A stretch of DNA of 64,000 nt from CAZCBN01 sp964496975 (GCA_964496975.1 CAZCBN010000001.1:62001-126000); one strand, 5' to 3'. Shown: positions 6,926 through 16,390, numbered from the stretch's first letter. Notes: generated from the sequence alone by a model not told the origin. Translations and numbers: made by a program.

Positions 6926-9922
6926 TTGACGAAACGGCGTCCGGCCCTCTGGCCCCTGGTCGTGTGCGAGCTCCTGCTGTGCGCCGGCCTCGCGGCCCCG
7001 CCGGCCGAGGCGCAATACCGGATCGACACGTGGACGACCGAACAGGGTCTGCCCACCAACTCGGTGACATCGGTCCTGCAGACCCGCGATGGTTTTCTCT
7101 GGATGACCACGTATGGCGGACTCGTCCGCTTTGATGGCGCCACGCTGAAGACCTTCACCACCGAGAACACGCCGGGCCTGCGCACAGGCCGGCTGATTGC
7201 GCTCTACGAGAGCCGGGACGGCGCCTTGTGGATCACAACGGAAGGCCTGGGTGTGACGCGGCTGGCCGGCGGGGTCTTCGAGTCGTTCTCCACCGCGGAG
7301 GGCCTGCCGGACAACGAAGTCGGCGATGTCTTTGAAATGCCCGACGGCACCCTCATCGTCGATACCCGCCTCGGTGCGGTGCGCTGGGACGACGGCCGTT
7401 TCGTCGCCGAGACGGCCCTGCCCCATCGAGGCGATCGCGCCCGCACCGTGCTGGGCCGCGCGGCCGACGGCGCGATCTGGTTTCGCGATGCGGCAGGTGT
7501 GCACCGCTTTGCCGGCCACGCGAGCGCGCGCACGCTGTCGATCGATGGCGATGTCGTCAGCGCCTATGAAGACCGCCGCGGCCGGCTCTGGCTGCAGTTG
7601 CGCGGGGGCGCGGGCGACCATCCGCGCACGCTGGCCTGCGTCTGCGACGGCCGGCTGGTGCGCTTCGGCGCGAAGGACGGGGTGCCGCGGTTCGAGACCA
7701 TCGCCTGGTCCGAGGATCGCGACGGCCACGTGTGGTTCGGCCTGCGCGGCAATGCCGGGCTGCTGCGGTACGACGGCCGGCGTTTCCTGCATCTGACGCT
7801 CGCCGACGGGCTGCCGGGCGCCAACGTCGAACGCCTGTTTCAGGATCGCGAAGGCACGTTGTGGGCGCCCACCGACGGCGGACTGGCGCGTCTCACGGCA
7901 CGTCCGATGACGACGTTCTCGTCAGTCGACGGACTCGAGGCGGACAACACCTATGTCGTGTACGAAGATCGACAGGGCACGATCTGGATTGGCGGCTGGT
8001 CCGGCCTGACGCGGTATCGTGCCGGCCGGTTCGAGCCGGTGTCGCGGGCCTCCGGCGTGGCCCGCGCCAACATCACGTCCATCCTTGAAGACCAGGCGGG
8101 CACCCTGTGGCTGGGCGTCTGGGACGGCGGACTTCGCCTGATCCGCGACGGCCGCGTGCGCGCGGTGGCCAGCCCCGTCGGCATCGTCACGCGAGCGATC
8201 TATCAGGGCCGCGGCCCCGAGGTCTGGCTGGGCGGGCGGGACGGACTCGCGCAGTACCGGGACGGCGTGTTCACGCGGCTCACCGACGGGTATCCCGGAG
8301 GCGAGGTGCAGGTGTTGTTCGAGGGTCGCGATGGCGCCCTCTGGATCGGCACCGACTCGGGTATCATCCGCCTGCGCGACGGCCGGTTCACGGCCTTCGG
8401 CGACGCCGACGGCCTGACCGGGCACCCCATCGTGCGGGCCATCCATGAGGACGCCGACGGAACCCTGTGGTTCGGCACGTATGACAGCGGCCTGTTGCGG
8501 TTCCGCGACGGCCGGTTCACCCGCATCACCACCGGCGCAGGTTTATGGTCGAGCGGCGCCTTTCAGATCCTCGAGGATGCGCAGCAGCGCTTCTGGATCA
8601 CGTCAAACACCGGCATCTATCGCGTCGCGCGGCGCGAACTCGACGAGGTCGCCACGGGCCGTCGTGACCGGGTCACGTCGGTCGCCTACGGGGTTCGGGA
8701 CGGCATGCGGCACGCCGAAGCAAACGGCGGCACCCAACCCGCCGGCCTCATCAGCCGCGACGGACGCATCTGGTTCCCGACTCAACAGGGGGTGGTGGTG
8801 TTCGATCCGGCCGCCATCCCCGTGAACCCGCTGCCGCCGCCGGTGGTCATCACGCATGCCGCCGTCGCCAACCGGCCGGTGCCCGTCGGCCCGCTGATCG
8901 AGATCCCCTCCGGGCCCACGGCGCTCGAGCTGCAGTTTGCCGCGCTCACGTTCGTCCGGCCCGAACACTCGCGGTTCCGCTTCATCATGGAGGGGCTCGA
9001 TCAGGACTGGATCGAGGCCGGCGGTGAGCGCGCGGCGCGATATGCGCAGCTGCCGTACGGACGTTTCGTCTTCCGGGTCGTGGCCGCCAACCGCGACGGC
9101 GTCTGGAATACCGACGGCGCGCGCCTGACCGTGGTGGTGGTCCCGCCCTTCTACCGGACCCGCTGGTTCTTCGCGCTGCTGATGGGGACGGCCGTCGCCG
9201 CCGGGATCGCGGTGCACACCTGGCGGCTCCGGCTGCTGCGCCGGGAGCAGGACCTGCAGCAGGCGTTTTCCCGCCAGTTGATCGCGTCCCAGGAAGCCGA
9301 ACGCAGGCGAATCGCCGCGGGCCTGCACGACGGGCTGCAGCAACACCTGCTCGTCATCAGAAACTGGGCGCTGCTGGGGCAGGCCCCCCCCGCCGGTGAC
9401 GCGGCCGCGGCCCAGCGCTGGCGCGACGTGGATCAGGCGGCGGCGCACGCGCTGGGCGACGTGCGCGCCATCGTGCACGACCTGACGCCGTATCAGCTTG
9501 GCCGCGTCGGACTCGCCCGTTCCGTCAAGGACATGGTGCACACGGTGGCCGCGTCTTCGTCCATCACGTTCAGCTGCGAGGTCGCCGACGTCGACGGACG
9601 CCTGTCAAAGGAAGCGGAGCTGACACTCTTCCGGGTGATCCAGGAGGCACTCAGCAACATCGTGAAACACTCCCAGGCCCGCCGCGCCTCGGTCCGCCTC
9701 GAGACCGACGGCCCGCGCGTCCGCGTCCGGATCACCGATGACGGCCGCGGCTTTGCGGCCGACCCCGGCGTGTGGCGCCGCGAAGGTGGGACGGGAGGAT
9801 TCGGCATCTTCGGCATGACCGAACGGGTCGGCATGCTGGGTGGCCGGTTCGAGGTCTCGTCGGCTCCCGGACAGGGCGCGGAGATTACGATCACCTTGCC
9901 CACGCAGGAGGGAGAACGGTGA
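6926..9922 (+). CDS. Two-component propeller sensor kinase (Reg_prop, Y_Y_Y, HisKA_3, HATPase)
   Basis: About 998 residues from a TTG at 6926, which begins a signal peptide (RRPALWPLVVCELLLCAGLAA). A GTG at 6908 is an alternative, and the open frame further upstream overlaps the divergent gene. The periplasmic part has about fourteen propeller blades of the type DGALWIGT-GGL-R (about 30-665), then a Y_Y_Y domain (about 675-740). One membrane helix follows (about 748-768). The HisKA_3 H-box ERRRIAAGLHDGLQQ has His near 801, and a HATPase_c domain is C-terminal with DDGRGF. It is translationally coupled (GTGA overlap) to a LuxR-type regulator, forming a NarX/NarL-like system that senses an extracytoplasmic ligand, possibly a carbohydrate. 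Confidence 0.88.
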   Translation: MTKRRPALWPLVVCELLLCAGLAAPPAEAQYRIDTWTTEQGLPTNSVTSVLQTRDGFLWMTTYGGLVRFDGATLKTFTTENTPGLRTGRLIALYESRDGALWITTEGLGVTRLAGGVFESFSTAEGLPDNEVGDVFEMPDGTLIVDTRLGAVRWDDGRFVAETALPHRGDRARTVLGRAADGAIWFRDAAGVHRFAGHASARTLSIDGDVVSAYEDRRGRLWLQLRGGAGDHPRTLACVCDGRLVRFGAKDGVPRFETIAWSEDRDGHVWFGLRGNAGLLRYDGRRFLHLTLADGLPGANVERLFQDREGTLWAPTDGGLARLTARPMTTFSSVDGLEADNTYVVYEDRQGTIWIGGWSGLTRYRAGRFEPVSRASGVARANITSILEDQAGTLWLGVWDGGLRLIRDGRVRAVASPVGIVTRAIYQGRGPEVWLGGRDGLAQYRDGVFTRLTDGYPGGEVQVLFEGRDGALWIGTDSGIIRLRDGRFTAFGDADGLTGHPIVRAIHEDADGTLWFGTYDSGLLRFRDGRFTRITTGAGLWSSGAFQILEDAQQRFWITSNTGIYRVARRELDEVATGRRDRVTSVAYGVRDGMRHAEANGGTQPAGLISRDGRIWFPTQQGVVVFDPAAIPVNPLPPPVVITHAAVANRPVPVGPLIEIPSGPTALELQFAALTFVRPEHSRFRFIMEGLDQDWIEAGGERAARYAQLPYGRFVFRVVAANRDGVWNTDGARLTVVVVPPFYRTRWFFALLMGTAVAAGIAVHTWRLRLLRREQDLQQAFSRQLIASQEAERRRIAAGLHDGLQQHLLVIRNWALLGQAPPAGDAAAAQRWRDVDQAAAHALGDVRAIVHDLTPYQLGRVGLARSVKDMVHTVAASSSITFSCEVADVDGRLSKEAELTLFRVIQEALSNIVKHSQARRASVRLETDGPRVRVRITDDGRGFAADPGVWRREGGTGGFGIFGMTERVGMLGGRFEVSSAPGQGAEITITLPTQEGER

Positions 9923-10581
9923 CTGACACGGCACGGGTGCGGATCGTGTTGGCCGACGACCATCCGGTCTTTCGGCTGGGCCTGCGGGCCGTGCTCGACG
10001 CGGCCGCGGACTTGACCGTCGTGGCCGAGGCCGATCGCGGCGACGACGCGCTGGCCCGCATCCGGGAGACGCAGCCCGATGTGGCGGTGCTGGATCTGGA
10101 GATGCCCGGCCTGGATGGCATCGCGGTGGCGCTGGCCCTGCAACAGGCGCGGCTGCCGGTGAAAACCGTGTTGTTGACCGCGCACACCGACCCGAGTCTG
10201 GTCGACAAGGCGCTGGACTCAGGCCTCGACGGCTACGTCCTCAAGGACGCCGCCGTGACGCAGATCGTCGAAGGCGTCCGGGCGGTGTCCCGCGGCCAGC
10301 CCTACGTCAGTCCGGCGTTGTCCCAGGTCCTTCTGGCGCGGCGGCGCAGCGGCCAGGCGCTGGCGGCGGCGACCCCGGGGCTGGCGGCGCTGTCGCCCGC
10401 TGAACGCCAGGTGCTCAAGTTGGTGGCTCAGGGGAAGACCAGCCGGGAAATCGGGGACGTGCTCTGCATCAGCCCACGCACGGTGGAGCACCATCGCGCC
10501 AACATCAGCCAGAAACTGGACTTGCGCGGCGCCCACGCCCTGCTGACGTTTGCCATTGCCCACCGATCCGCGCTGTCCTGA
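9919..10581 (+). CDS. NarL/LuxR-family response regulator
   Basis: 220 residues from a GTG at 9919, preceded by a strong GGAGGGAG site and overlapping the kinase stop by 4 bases. The receiver has the acidic pair in VLADDHPV, D59 in VLDLEMPGLDG and a KD pair in YVLKDA. The C-terminal LuxR helix-turn-helix is LSPAERQVLKLVAQGKTSRE followed by ISPRTVEHHRANI. It is the partner of the upstream propeller kinase. Targets are not known; the divergent promoter region at 6850-6925 is a candidate. Confidence 0.92.
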   Translation: MTDTARVRIVLADDHPVFRLGLRAVLDAAADLTVVAEADRGDDALARIRETQPDVAVLDLEMPGLDGIAVALALQQARLPVKTVLLTAHTDPSLVDKALDSGLDGYVLKDAAVTQIVEGVRAVSRGQPYVSPALSQVLLARRRSGQALAAATPGLAALSPAERQVLKLVAQGKTSREIGDVLCISPRTVEHHRANISQKLDLRGAHALLTFAIAHRSALS

Positions 10582-10640
10582 CCCGGCGGCCCTGAGTACC
10601 GTCACGGCTCGAGCCGATAGTCCGGTACCACGGACTGATC

Positions 10641-11522
10641 ATGAGAACACCTGCCCTCCTCCTGCTCTGCAGCCTCGGCCTGGCTCCCGCGTGTGCGTTC
10701 GAGCGCACCAGTTCCTCGACGGCCCCGACCTCCCCGGGTGCCCCCGCATTTGCGGCCAGTCCCCTGCTCGGCCGGTGGACTGAAGCCGGCGCCGCCACCG
10801 TGGCCTCGAGCACAGCGTCGGCGCAGCCCCAGGACCTCGGCCGGCTCGTCTGCACCAACATCGTGTGGAACGCGCTCGACCAGCAGAACGACGGCGTGGT
10901 GCAGGGCCCCTTCGCCGCGCAATGCACCAACGGCATCGCCCTGTCCGGCACCGCGGCGGGATCACTGAACGGGTCGCAGGCCTCGATCACGGCCACCGGG
11001 ACCGGGCAGTACAGCGGCGCGCCCTGCGCGTTCACCATCACGAGCCAGGGCACGGTTGAGGGCGACGTGATTCGGTTTCCGTACACGGCGACGACCTGCG
11101 TGGGCACCTACTCGGGCACGTCGTTTCTGGCCAAGTCCGCGCTGCTGCCTCCACCCATGCCGTCATCGGCCGCGTGCGGCCGCAGCGACGGCGACTCGGT
11201 GGTCGAGTGCGTCGCCGCGCGATACCCGGATCGACTCCGCGCCGGAGTCAGTCACGACGAACGCGTGGCGCACATGTCGTTTCTGCGCGATCGCATCATC
11301 GAACAGTCGCGTTGCCGCGGCTTGGATACGGCGTGGAATCTCAAGCGCGGCGTCGGCCCGCATTCCATCGACGCCCTCGCCTGGCGTGTGGACGGCCGGG
11401 TCGAGGTGGTGGACATCGGCATCGGGTATGACGACACGTCGCAACCGCTGCGGCTGCAGTGGCTGATCGTCGCAGGTCCTCCGGGGTACGATCGCTACAC
11501 GCCCGCGTTCACCTGCCAGTAG
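10641..11522 (+). CDS. Hypothetical secreted protein, possible lipoprotein
   Basis: 293 residues from an ATG at 10641. The N-terminus is a signal peptide (MRTPALLLLCSLGLAPAC) whose end could be a loose lipobox before Cys18. A Ser/Thr/Ala/Pro-rich linker follows, then a beta-rich segment with GTAAGSLNGSQASITATGTG. The C-terminal part (about 175-293) contains paired cysteines and resembles nothing I recognise. There is no clear Shine-Dalgarno sequence. It sits alone between the two-component operon and another small secreted protein in the same direction. Confidence 0.6.
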   Translation: MRTPALLLLCSLGLAPACAFERTSSSTAPTSPGAPAFAASPLLGRWTEAGAATVASSTASAQPQDLGRLVCTNIVWNALDQQNDGVVQGPFAAQCTNGIALSGTAAGSLNGSQASITATGTGQYSGAPCAFTITSQGTVEGDVIRFPYTATTCVGTYSGTSFLAKSALLPPPMPSSAACGRSDGDSVVECVAARYPDRLRAGVSHDERVAHMSFLRDRIIEQSRCRGLDTAWNLKRGVGPHSIDALAWRVDGRVEVVDIGIGYDDTSQPLRLQWLIVAGPPGYDRYTPAFTCQ

Positions 11523-11597
11523 CGGAGATACTCCTCCCGTGTTCGAACGGGCACGGGGCCATTGACGATGCGTCGCGGCGCACCATACGCTGTCGCC

Positions 11598-12029
11598 ATG
11601 TTGATTCCTCGTCTCCCCAGACTCGCTCCCGCTGCACTCGTTCTCACACTCCTGTCGACCGGCTCCGTCTCCGCCCAGCAAGCCGTCACGTTCACCCTGC
11701 GCAACGGCGACACCGTCGGTGTCACCCTTGTCGACCTCAAGGCCTCCGGCTTCGAAGTCGAAGTGCGGGGCGCGGCGCGCATGATCCCGAAGGATCAGGT
11801 GGCCATGGTCAACTTCGGCGGCAACGTGCAAGTCCGTCAGTCCTGGTTCACCGACATGACGTCGCTCGACCATCTCGTCGTCTTCCGGAACGGCGACACG
11901 CTGCTCACCGAGTGGGTCGACGTGGGCGGCCAGTCGCCGCTGGTCCTGCGCGTCAAGACCAATCGCGGCGAGCGGGAGATTTCGTCGGCCGACGTGGCCC
12001 GGATCTACCTGGTCAAGCCCGGGCGCTGA
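11598..12029 (+). CDS. Small hypothetical secreted protein
   Basis: 143 residues from an ATG at 11598; an ATG at 11562 is in frame but puts charged residues before the signal peptide (ALVLTLLSTGSVSAQQ). The mature part is beta-rich (FTLRNGDTVGVTLVDLKASG, REISSADVARIYLV) and repeats the phrase RNGDT twice. This suggests a duplicated small beta domain of the kind that responds to or binds surfaces. The function is unknown. Its last 17 bases overlap the convergent small membrane protein gene. Confidence 0.6.
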   Translation: MLIPRLPRLAPAALVLTLLSTGSVSAQQAVTFTLRNGDTVGVTLVDLKASGFEVEVRGAARMIPKDQVAMVNFGGNVQVRQSWFTDMTSLDHLVVFRNGDTLLTEWVDVGGQSPLVLRVKTNRGEREISSADVARIYLVKPGR

Positions 12030-12300
12030 GCCGCGACGCGTAGAGCCACGCCGCGGCCGCCGCTGCGGCGCCGGCGCCGAGGCCGGCCACGAGCACAACC
12101 GCCGGGAATCCCTGCAGCAGCCACGCGCTGAGCACGAGGCTGGCGGCGCCGTAGCCGCCCAGCACGGCCTTCACCGGTCGTGACATCCGCTGTTGCGCCA
12201 CCCGCCGCATGACCGTCGCCTGAAAGACCGGCGACGGCTGCGGCGGCGCGGCGCTCATCGCCGTCCGCAGCAGGTCGTCCATCGCGTTGTCGTCACTCAT
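12013..12300 (-). CDS. Small membrane protein downstream of an ECF sigma gene (possible anti-sigma factor)
   Basis: 95 residues. The N-terminal 45 are soluble (MSDDNAMDDLLRTAM), and two hydrophobic helices follow (about 47-64 and 66-87) with little between them. The gene overlaps the end of the sigma factor gene by 8 bases. That position is usual for an anti-sigma factor, but there is no HxxxCxxC zinc motif, so the role is only inferred from context. Confidence 0.6.
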   Translation of the reverse strand: MSDDNAMDDLLRTAMSAAPPQPSPVFQATVMRRVAQQRMSRPVKAVLGGYGAASLVLSAWLLQGFPAVVLVAGLGAGAAAAAAAWLYASRLSARA

Positions 12301-12868
12301 GGAACCCCCGTTCGGCCAACCGTGCCCGCAGCAGCTTCCGCGCGCGGTGCAGGTAGGACTTGATCGTATTCTCCGGCGTCTCGAGCATCTCGGCCATCTC
12401 GCTCATGCCGGCTCCGAGCCAGTAGTGGAGCCGCAGCGCTGATTGATACACGTCCGGCAGGTCGTGCAGGCACGCCAGGACCGCGGCGGCCCGCCGTTGC
12501 TGGTGGAGCTGCGCATCGGGCGCCGGCGCGGACGACGCCTGCCCCGCCAGCGCCGTGTCCGGCTCATGCGGCGCCCGGAAGCGCATGCGCGCTTTCACGT
12601 TCAGCGCGTGGTTGAACGCCAGCCGGTACACCCAGGTCCCAAACGCCGCGTCTCCGCGAAACGTCGCCAGTCCGTGGTGCACCCGCAGAAACACCTCCTG
12701 GGCCACGTCTTCGGCGTCGGCGGCGAACTCCTGCCCCAGCACAGAGACGACGAGGCGGAAGACCCGGTCCTGGTAGCGGGTCACCAACTGGCCAAACGCC
12801 TCATCGTTACCGTGCGCGCGGCATTGCTCCACCAGCCACGCGTCGGTCTGGTCCGACACGACGACCAC
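12293..12868 (-). CDS. ECF-subfamily RNA polymerase sigma factor
   Basis: 191 residues from a GTG at 12868. Region 2 is clear (DAEDVAQEVFLRVHHGLATF, then GTWVYRLAFNHALN). Region 4 is clear (LPDVYQSALRLHYWLGAGM, then TPENTIKSYLHRARKLLRARL). Between them is an Ala/Pro-rich linker. Such factors redirect RNA polymerase to a stress or envelope regulon. It begins 1 base after the stop of the preceding membrane protein gene and overlaps the following small membrane protein gene, so the three are co-transcribed, possibly together with the monooxygenase and MidA-like gene upstream. Confidence 0.92.
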   Translation of the reverse strand: MVVVSDQTDAWLVEQCRAHGNDEAFGQLVTRYQDRVFRLVVSVLGQEFAADAEDVAQEVFLRVHHGLATFRGDAAFGTWVYRLAFNHALNVKARMRFRAPHEPDTALAGQASSAPAPDAQLHQQRRAAAVLACLHDLPDVYQSALRLHYWLGAGMSEMAEMLETPENTIKSYLHRARKLLRARLAERGFHE

Positions 12869-12869
12869 G

Positions 12870-13244
12870 TCAGCGCTTCCGGTAGGCGAGGACGTACGTC
12901 AGGATCAGGCCCACCCCCAGCAGCAGCAGCGGAATGGTCAGCGGCCAGAGGTCGACGCCGTTGGCGTTGAGGCGCGTCACGCGCAGCGCGATGGCGCCCC
13001 CACCCGCCAGCGCCGCCCAGACGACACCGTGAATCAGCAGTTCCCGGTGATCGGGAGGCGCCTTCGTGGGCTCGGCGGGTAATTCCGGCAGGGGGACGCC
13101 CTTGTCCATCGCGGCCAGGCGCTCCTGGTGGACGATCTCCAGCCGGCGCTGGCGTTCCTTGTGCCGCATCCAGAGGAAGAACCCGAAGAGCGCGGCCAGG
13201 GCCATGACGATCAACGCATCAGGGAACGTGTTCGGCGTGTTCAT
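12870..13244 (-). CDS. Small three-helix membrane protein
   Basis: 124 residues. Membrane helices lie at about 9-26, 72-88 and 98-118. Between the first two is a charged cytoplasmic or periplasmic segment (RHKERQRRLEIVHQERLAAMDKG, here about 27-50) ending in a Pro-rich run. This resembles the layout of small proteins found beside ECF sigma genes. The start ATG has an AAGGA site. Function unknown. Confidence 0.65.
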   Translation of the reverse strand: MNTPNTFPDALIVMALAALFGFFLWMRHKERQRRLEIVHQERLAAMDKGVPLPELPAEPTKAPPDHRELLIHGVVWAALAGGGAIALRVTRLNANGVDLWPLTIPLLLLGVGLILTYVLAYRKR

Positions 13245-13259
13245 GTCCTTCAGACAGGG

Positions 13260-14744
13260 TCAGGAGCCGGCCGGTTGCACGACCGCCGGCCGGGCCCGTT
13301 CGAACTGGTAGTCCCCGGGATGGAAGCGGGCCGCGCGCCGGAACCCGGAGACCCACCCGGGCCAGAGAGTCGGATTGCGGCCGGTGGCGTCCAGATACCA
13401 GCTGGCACACCCGCCCGTGGCCCACACCGTTCGCGACAGCGCCGCGTCGACACGCCGCACGTAACGCGCCTGGACCTCTGCGCGTGGTTCGAGCGTCGCC
13501 AGCCCCTGCCGATCGAGGTGCCGCAGCGCCTGCAGCACCAGGTCGATCTGACGCTCCACCATCAGCACCACCGACGAGTGCCCCAGATAGGTGTTCGGGC
13601 CGAGCAGCAGAAAGAGATTGGGGAACCCGGCCACGGTGGTGCCCCGCAGGGCCTGCGGGCTTCCCGCCCACACGTCGCGCAGCGTGCGCCCCTGCCGGCC
13701 GCGGATGCGACGGGCCAGCGGCGGATCGGCCGCCTGAAACCCGGTGCTGAAGATCAGGACGTCGACGGGATGCTCGACGCCATCGGCGGTGACGACGCCA
13801 CGCGGCCGCACCTCTTGCACCGGGCTCGTGATGACCTGCACGTTGGGACACGTCAGTGTGCGCAGATACCGCGTGGACATCAGAATCCGTTTGCAGCCCA
13901 GGCGGAAGTCCGGCGTCAGCCTCCGGCGCAGGCCAGGGTCGGGCACTTGCCTGGTCAGGTAGTGCCGCGCGAACCGCTCGAGCAGCGCCATCAGCGCGGG
14001 GTGCCGCAGTCCGGGGACGAGCAGTTCGCGGCGGGCGTACAGCGCGGCGCGATACAGCTGGCGCGCGCCGGGAACCCTTCGCATGATCCACCGGGTGGCG
14101 CCACTGAGGGCGCGGTCACGGCCCGGGAGCACCCAAGCCGGCGTGCGCTGGATCAGCGTGAGCGACGCCACGTGCGGCTGAATCTCCGGGACGAACTGGA
14201 CGGCGCTGGCGCCCGTACCGACGACCCCCACGCGTTTGCCGCGAAGGTCGACGCCGTGATCCCACCGCGCCGAGTGGAACACGGGGCCCGCGAATGAGCC
14301 GGCCCCCGGCAGGTCGGGCACCATCGGCTCGCTGAGGACGCCCGCCGCGCCGATCACGACATCCGCCGTCCAGTCCCCACCCGCGGTGCGCAGCCGCCAC
14401 CGTTGCCGGTGTTCGTCGTAGACGGCGTCCTCCAGATCGTGGCCGAACTTCACATGCGGGAGCACGCCGAATCGCGCGGCACAGTCGCGCAGGTACGCGA
14501 GGATCTCCAGCTGCCGCGCATAGGTGCGTGACCAACCCGGGTTGGGCGCAAACGAGAACGCGTAGAGGTGTGATTCCACGTCACACGCGCACCCGGGATA
14601 CGTGTTGTCGCGCCACACGCCCCCGACGTCGCCGGCGCGTTCGAACACGACGAAATCGGTGTAGCCCGCCTGCCGGAGGCGAATGGCGGCCCCAAGGCCG
14701 GAGAAGCCGGTGCCGACGATGGCGACCCGGACATGGGGAGGCAC
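13260..14744 (-). CDS. Baeyer-Villiger-type flavin monooxygenase
   Basis: 494 residues from a GTG at 14744. The FAD-binding motif GTGFSGLG is at 11-18 and the NADPH motif GTGAS at 176-180. Between them lies the fingerprint FxGxxxHxxxWD (FAGPVFHSARWD, 151-162) that marks class B flavoprotein monooxygenases of the Baeyer-Villiger type. Such enzymes insert an oxygen next to a ketone, or oxidise S or N; the substrate cannot be read from the sequence. The gene starts 8 bases after the MidA-like gene and ends 15 bases before the membrane protein of the sigma operon. Confidence 0.87.
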   Translation of the reverse strand: MPPHVRVAIVGTGFSGLGAAIRLRQAGYTDFVVFERAGDVGGVWRDNTYPGCACDVESHLYAFSFAPNPGWSRTYARQLEILAYLRDCAARFGVLPHVKFGHDLEDAVYDEHRQRWRLRTAGGDWTADVVIGAAGVLSEPMVPDLPGAGSFAGPVFHSARWDHGVDLRGKRVGVVGTGASAVQFVPEIQPHVASLTLIQRTPAWVLPGRDRALSGATRWIMRRVPGARQLYRAALYARRELLVPGLRHPALMALLERFARHYLTRQVPDPGLRRRLTPDFRLGCKRILMSTRYLRTLTCPNVQVITSPVQEVRPRGVVTADGVEHPVDVLIFSTGFQAADPPLARRIRGRQGRTLRDVWAGSPQALRGTTVAGFPNLFLLLGPNTYLGHSSVVLMVERQIDLVLQALRHLDRQGLATLEPRAEVQARYVRRVDAALSRTVWATGGCASWYLDATGRNPTLWPGWVSGFRRAARFHPGDYQFERARPAVVQPAGS

Positions 14745-14752
14745 GGCCGGGG

Positions 14753-16384
14753 TCAGCGGCCCGTGGCCTTGAGCCGTTGCGCGATCTGGCCCGCGCGCTG
14801 GCGCTGGGCCTCGGTCAGCGTGTCCGTGCCCAGATCCAGCGACTCCGGATGTTGTCCCGCGAACGTGTAGGCCGGATCGGTGCCGGTCTTCTGCTGCAGC
14901 AGCATCTTGTACACACTGGGGCCGGCGAAACTCTGTGCCCAGTTGCGGAATTCCTCGGCGTTGCCTTCCTGCTCGCGCTCCACCGGCACCCGGTCGAGTG
15001 TCACGCCGGTGCCGGCCTGCAGCGCGCGCTGCGCGCCGTAGTAGACCGGACGGAGGCCGACCAGCTCCCCTTCGGCGGCGAGCAGGCTGAAGTTGGCGTC
15101 GGTCGTGAAGTCGTTGAGCGTCGGGCCGACGTACGGCGCGAAGGTGTCAATCTGATTCGGCGCCAGGTACGCGCCGGTCTGCTGCGACGGCCCGTACGTG
15201 CGAAACCGCGGGTAGGTGTGCTGCGCCAGCATCTCCTCCCAGTTCCCGCCGTAGTCGATCGTCAGGACGTAGCCCGCGCTGAGCACTTCCGAGGCGCCGC
15301 GAATGAAGGACTCGGCGCCGGGATTGACGTAGCTGACCAGCCCGCGCGGGTCGCGGGCCAGCACCGCCGCGTACGTGTCGGCGTACCGCCGCAGGTGTTC
15401 GGCCACCACCGGCACGTTGACGGCCGGCACGTACAGCTCGCGGAACTGCATCGCGTTGGCCGTGCCTTCGTAGGCCTCCGACGTGCGCAACCCTTCGAGC
15501 AGCGCGACAAAGGTCGCGCGCGTCAGGTACACGTCGCCGTCGCGCCGCCGCTCGAAGAAGCGATCCTCAATCGCGCGATCGGCGTCTTCGATGGGGCCCG
15601 TCACCGACGCCGGCAGCAACGGCTTGACGGCCGTCCACGTCGCCGCCGCCAGTGACGGCACGACGAAGGCCACGTCGGCCGCGCCGTCGGGCGACAGGAT
15701 GATCTTGTGCACGCTGAAGGCGTCGGGCAGTTCGTTGGACAACACGACGCCCTTCAGCCGGCCCTTGCCGATCGCGGCGGTCATGTTGGTGGCGTCGGCC
15801 ACGCGCGCTTCGAACCGCTTGCCGAACCGCGCATTCCGATCCTGCTGGACCTTGCTCAGCGCGGGCGATCGGTCGTAACAGACATACAGCACCTGATCGG
15901 CAAACACGCGCCAGTTCGCGTCCGTCCCGGCCTTCTGCACGATGTAGTCGAGGATGGCCTCGGCCAGCGCCCCATCACCGGGGCCGAACTCGGCAATCGT
16001 GAATCGATCACCCTGCCCCAGCGTCCCGGCGCGCCGCATGCCGTTCCACATGGCGAACACCTGCTCGGCCACCATGTGCCCGAACAGGGGCGCCAGCACC
16101 ACGGGGTACGTCCGGTAGTGGCCCACGAAGTCGACACGGCCGCTCGCGTAATACCCCACCGTGGGATGGAACATCACGATGTCGTGATAGTCGAAGAAAC
16201 TCAGAAAGTGCTTGGGCACCTCGGCGTGGGTCTGCGGCGCCACGACCAGTTCGCGATGCACCTCCCAGCCGTTGCGCAGGTCGCGCGGCGGCGCCTGTGC
16301 CGTCAGCAGCGCGGCGGCGATGACGAGCAGGACGAGACAGAGAGCGGCGGCAGGTACAGCACGGGCACGATCAAACAGACGCAT
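14753..16384 (-). CDS. MidA/NDUFAF7-like SAM methyltransferase with an N-terminal signal sequence
   Basis: 543 residues. The core matches the DUF185/MidA family: YRTYPVVLAPLFGHMVAEQ near the start, SAM motif I IAEFGPGDGALAEAIL (about 130-145), LSNELPDAFSVH, LTIDYGG and DFTTDANFSLLA. Known members methylate an arginine of a respiratory complex I subunit. Here the first 30 residues are an apparent signal peptide or anchor (AALCLVLLVIAAALLTAQA), which is odd for a SAM enzyme. Also unusual is an extra C-terminal region ending DLGTDTLTEAQRQRAGQIAQ. A TACACT hexamer (16396-16391) lies 6 bases before the start codon. Confidence 0.75.
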   Translation of the reverse strand: MRLFDRARAVPAAALCLVLLVIAAALLTAQAPPRDLRNGWEVHRELVVAPQTHAEVPKHFLSFFDYHDIVMFHPTVGYYASGRVDFVGHYRTYPVVLAPLFGHMVAEQVFAMWNGMRRAGTLGQGDRFTIAEFGPGDGALAEAILDYIVQKAGTDANWRVFADQVLYVCYDRSPALSKVQQDRNARFGKRFEARVADATNMTAAIGKGRLKGVVLSNELPDAFSVHKIILSPDGAADVAFVVPSLAAATWTAVKPLLPASVTGPIEDADRAIEDRFFERRRDGDVYLTRATFVALLEGLRTSEAYEGTANAMQFRELYVPAVNVPVVAEHLRRYADTYAAVLARDPRGLVSYVNPGAESFIRGASEVLSAGYVLTIDYGGNWEEMLAQHTYPRFRTYGPSQQTGAYLAPNQIDTFAPYVGPTLNDFTTDANFSLLAAEGELVGLRPVYYGAQRALQAGTGVTLDRVPVEREQEGNAEEFRNWAQSFAGPSVYKMLLQQKTGTDPAYTFAGQHPESLDLGTDTLTEAQRQRAGQIAQRLKATGR

Positions 16385-16390
16385 CCTGCA

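Noticed and set aside
6850..7185. N-terminal extension of the fibro-slime frame
   Set aside because: It overlaps the kinase gene and lacks any signal peptide before the ATG at 6849.
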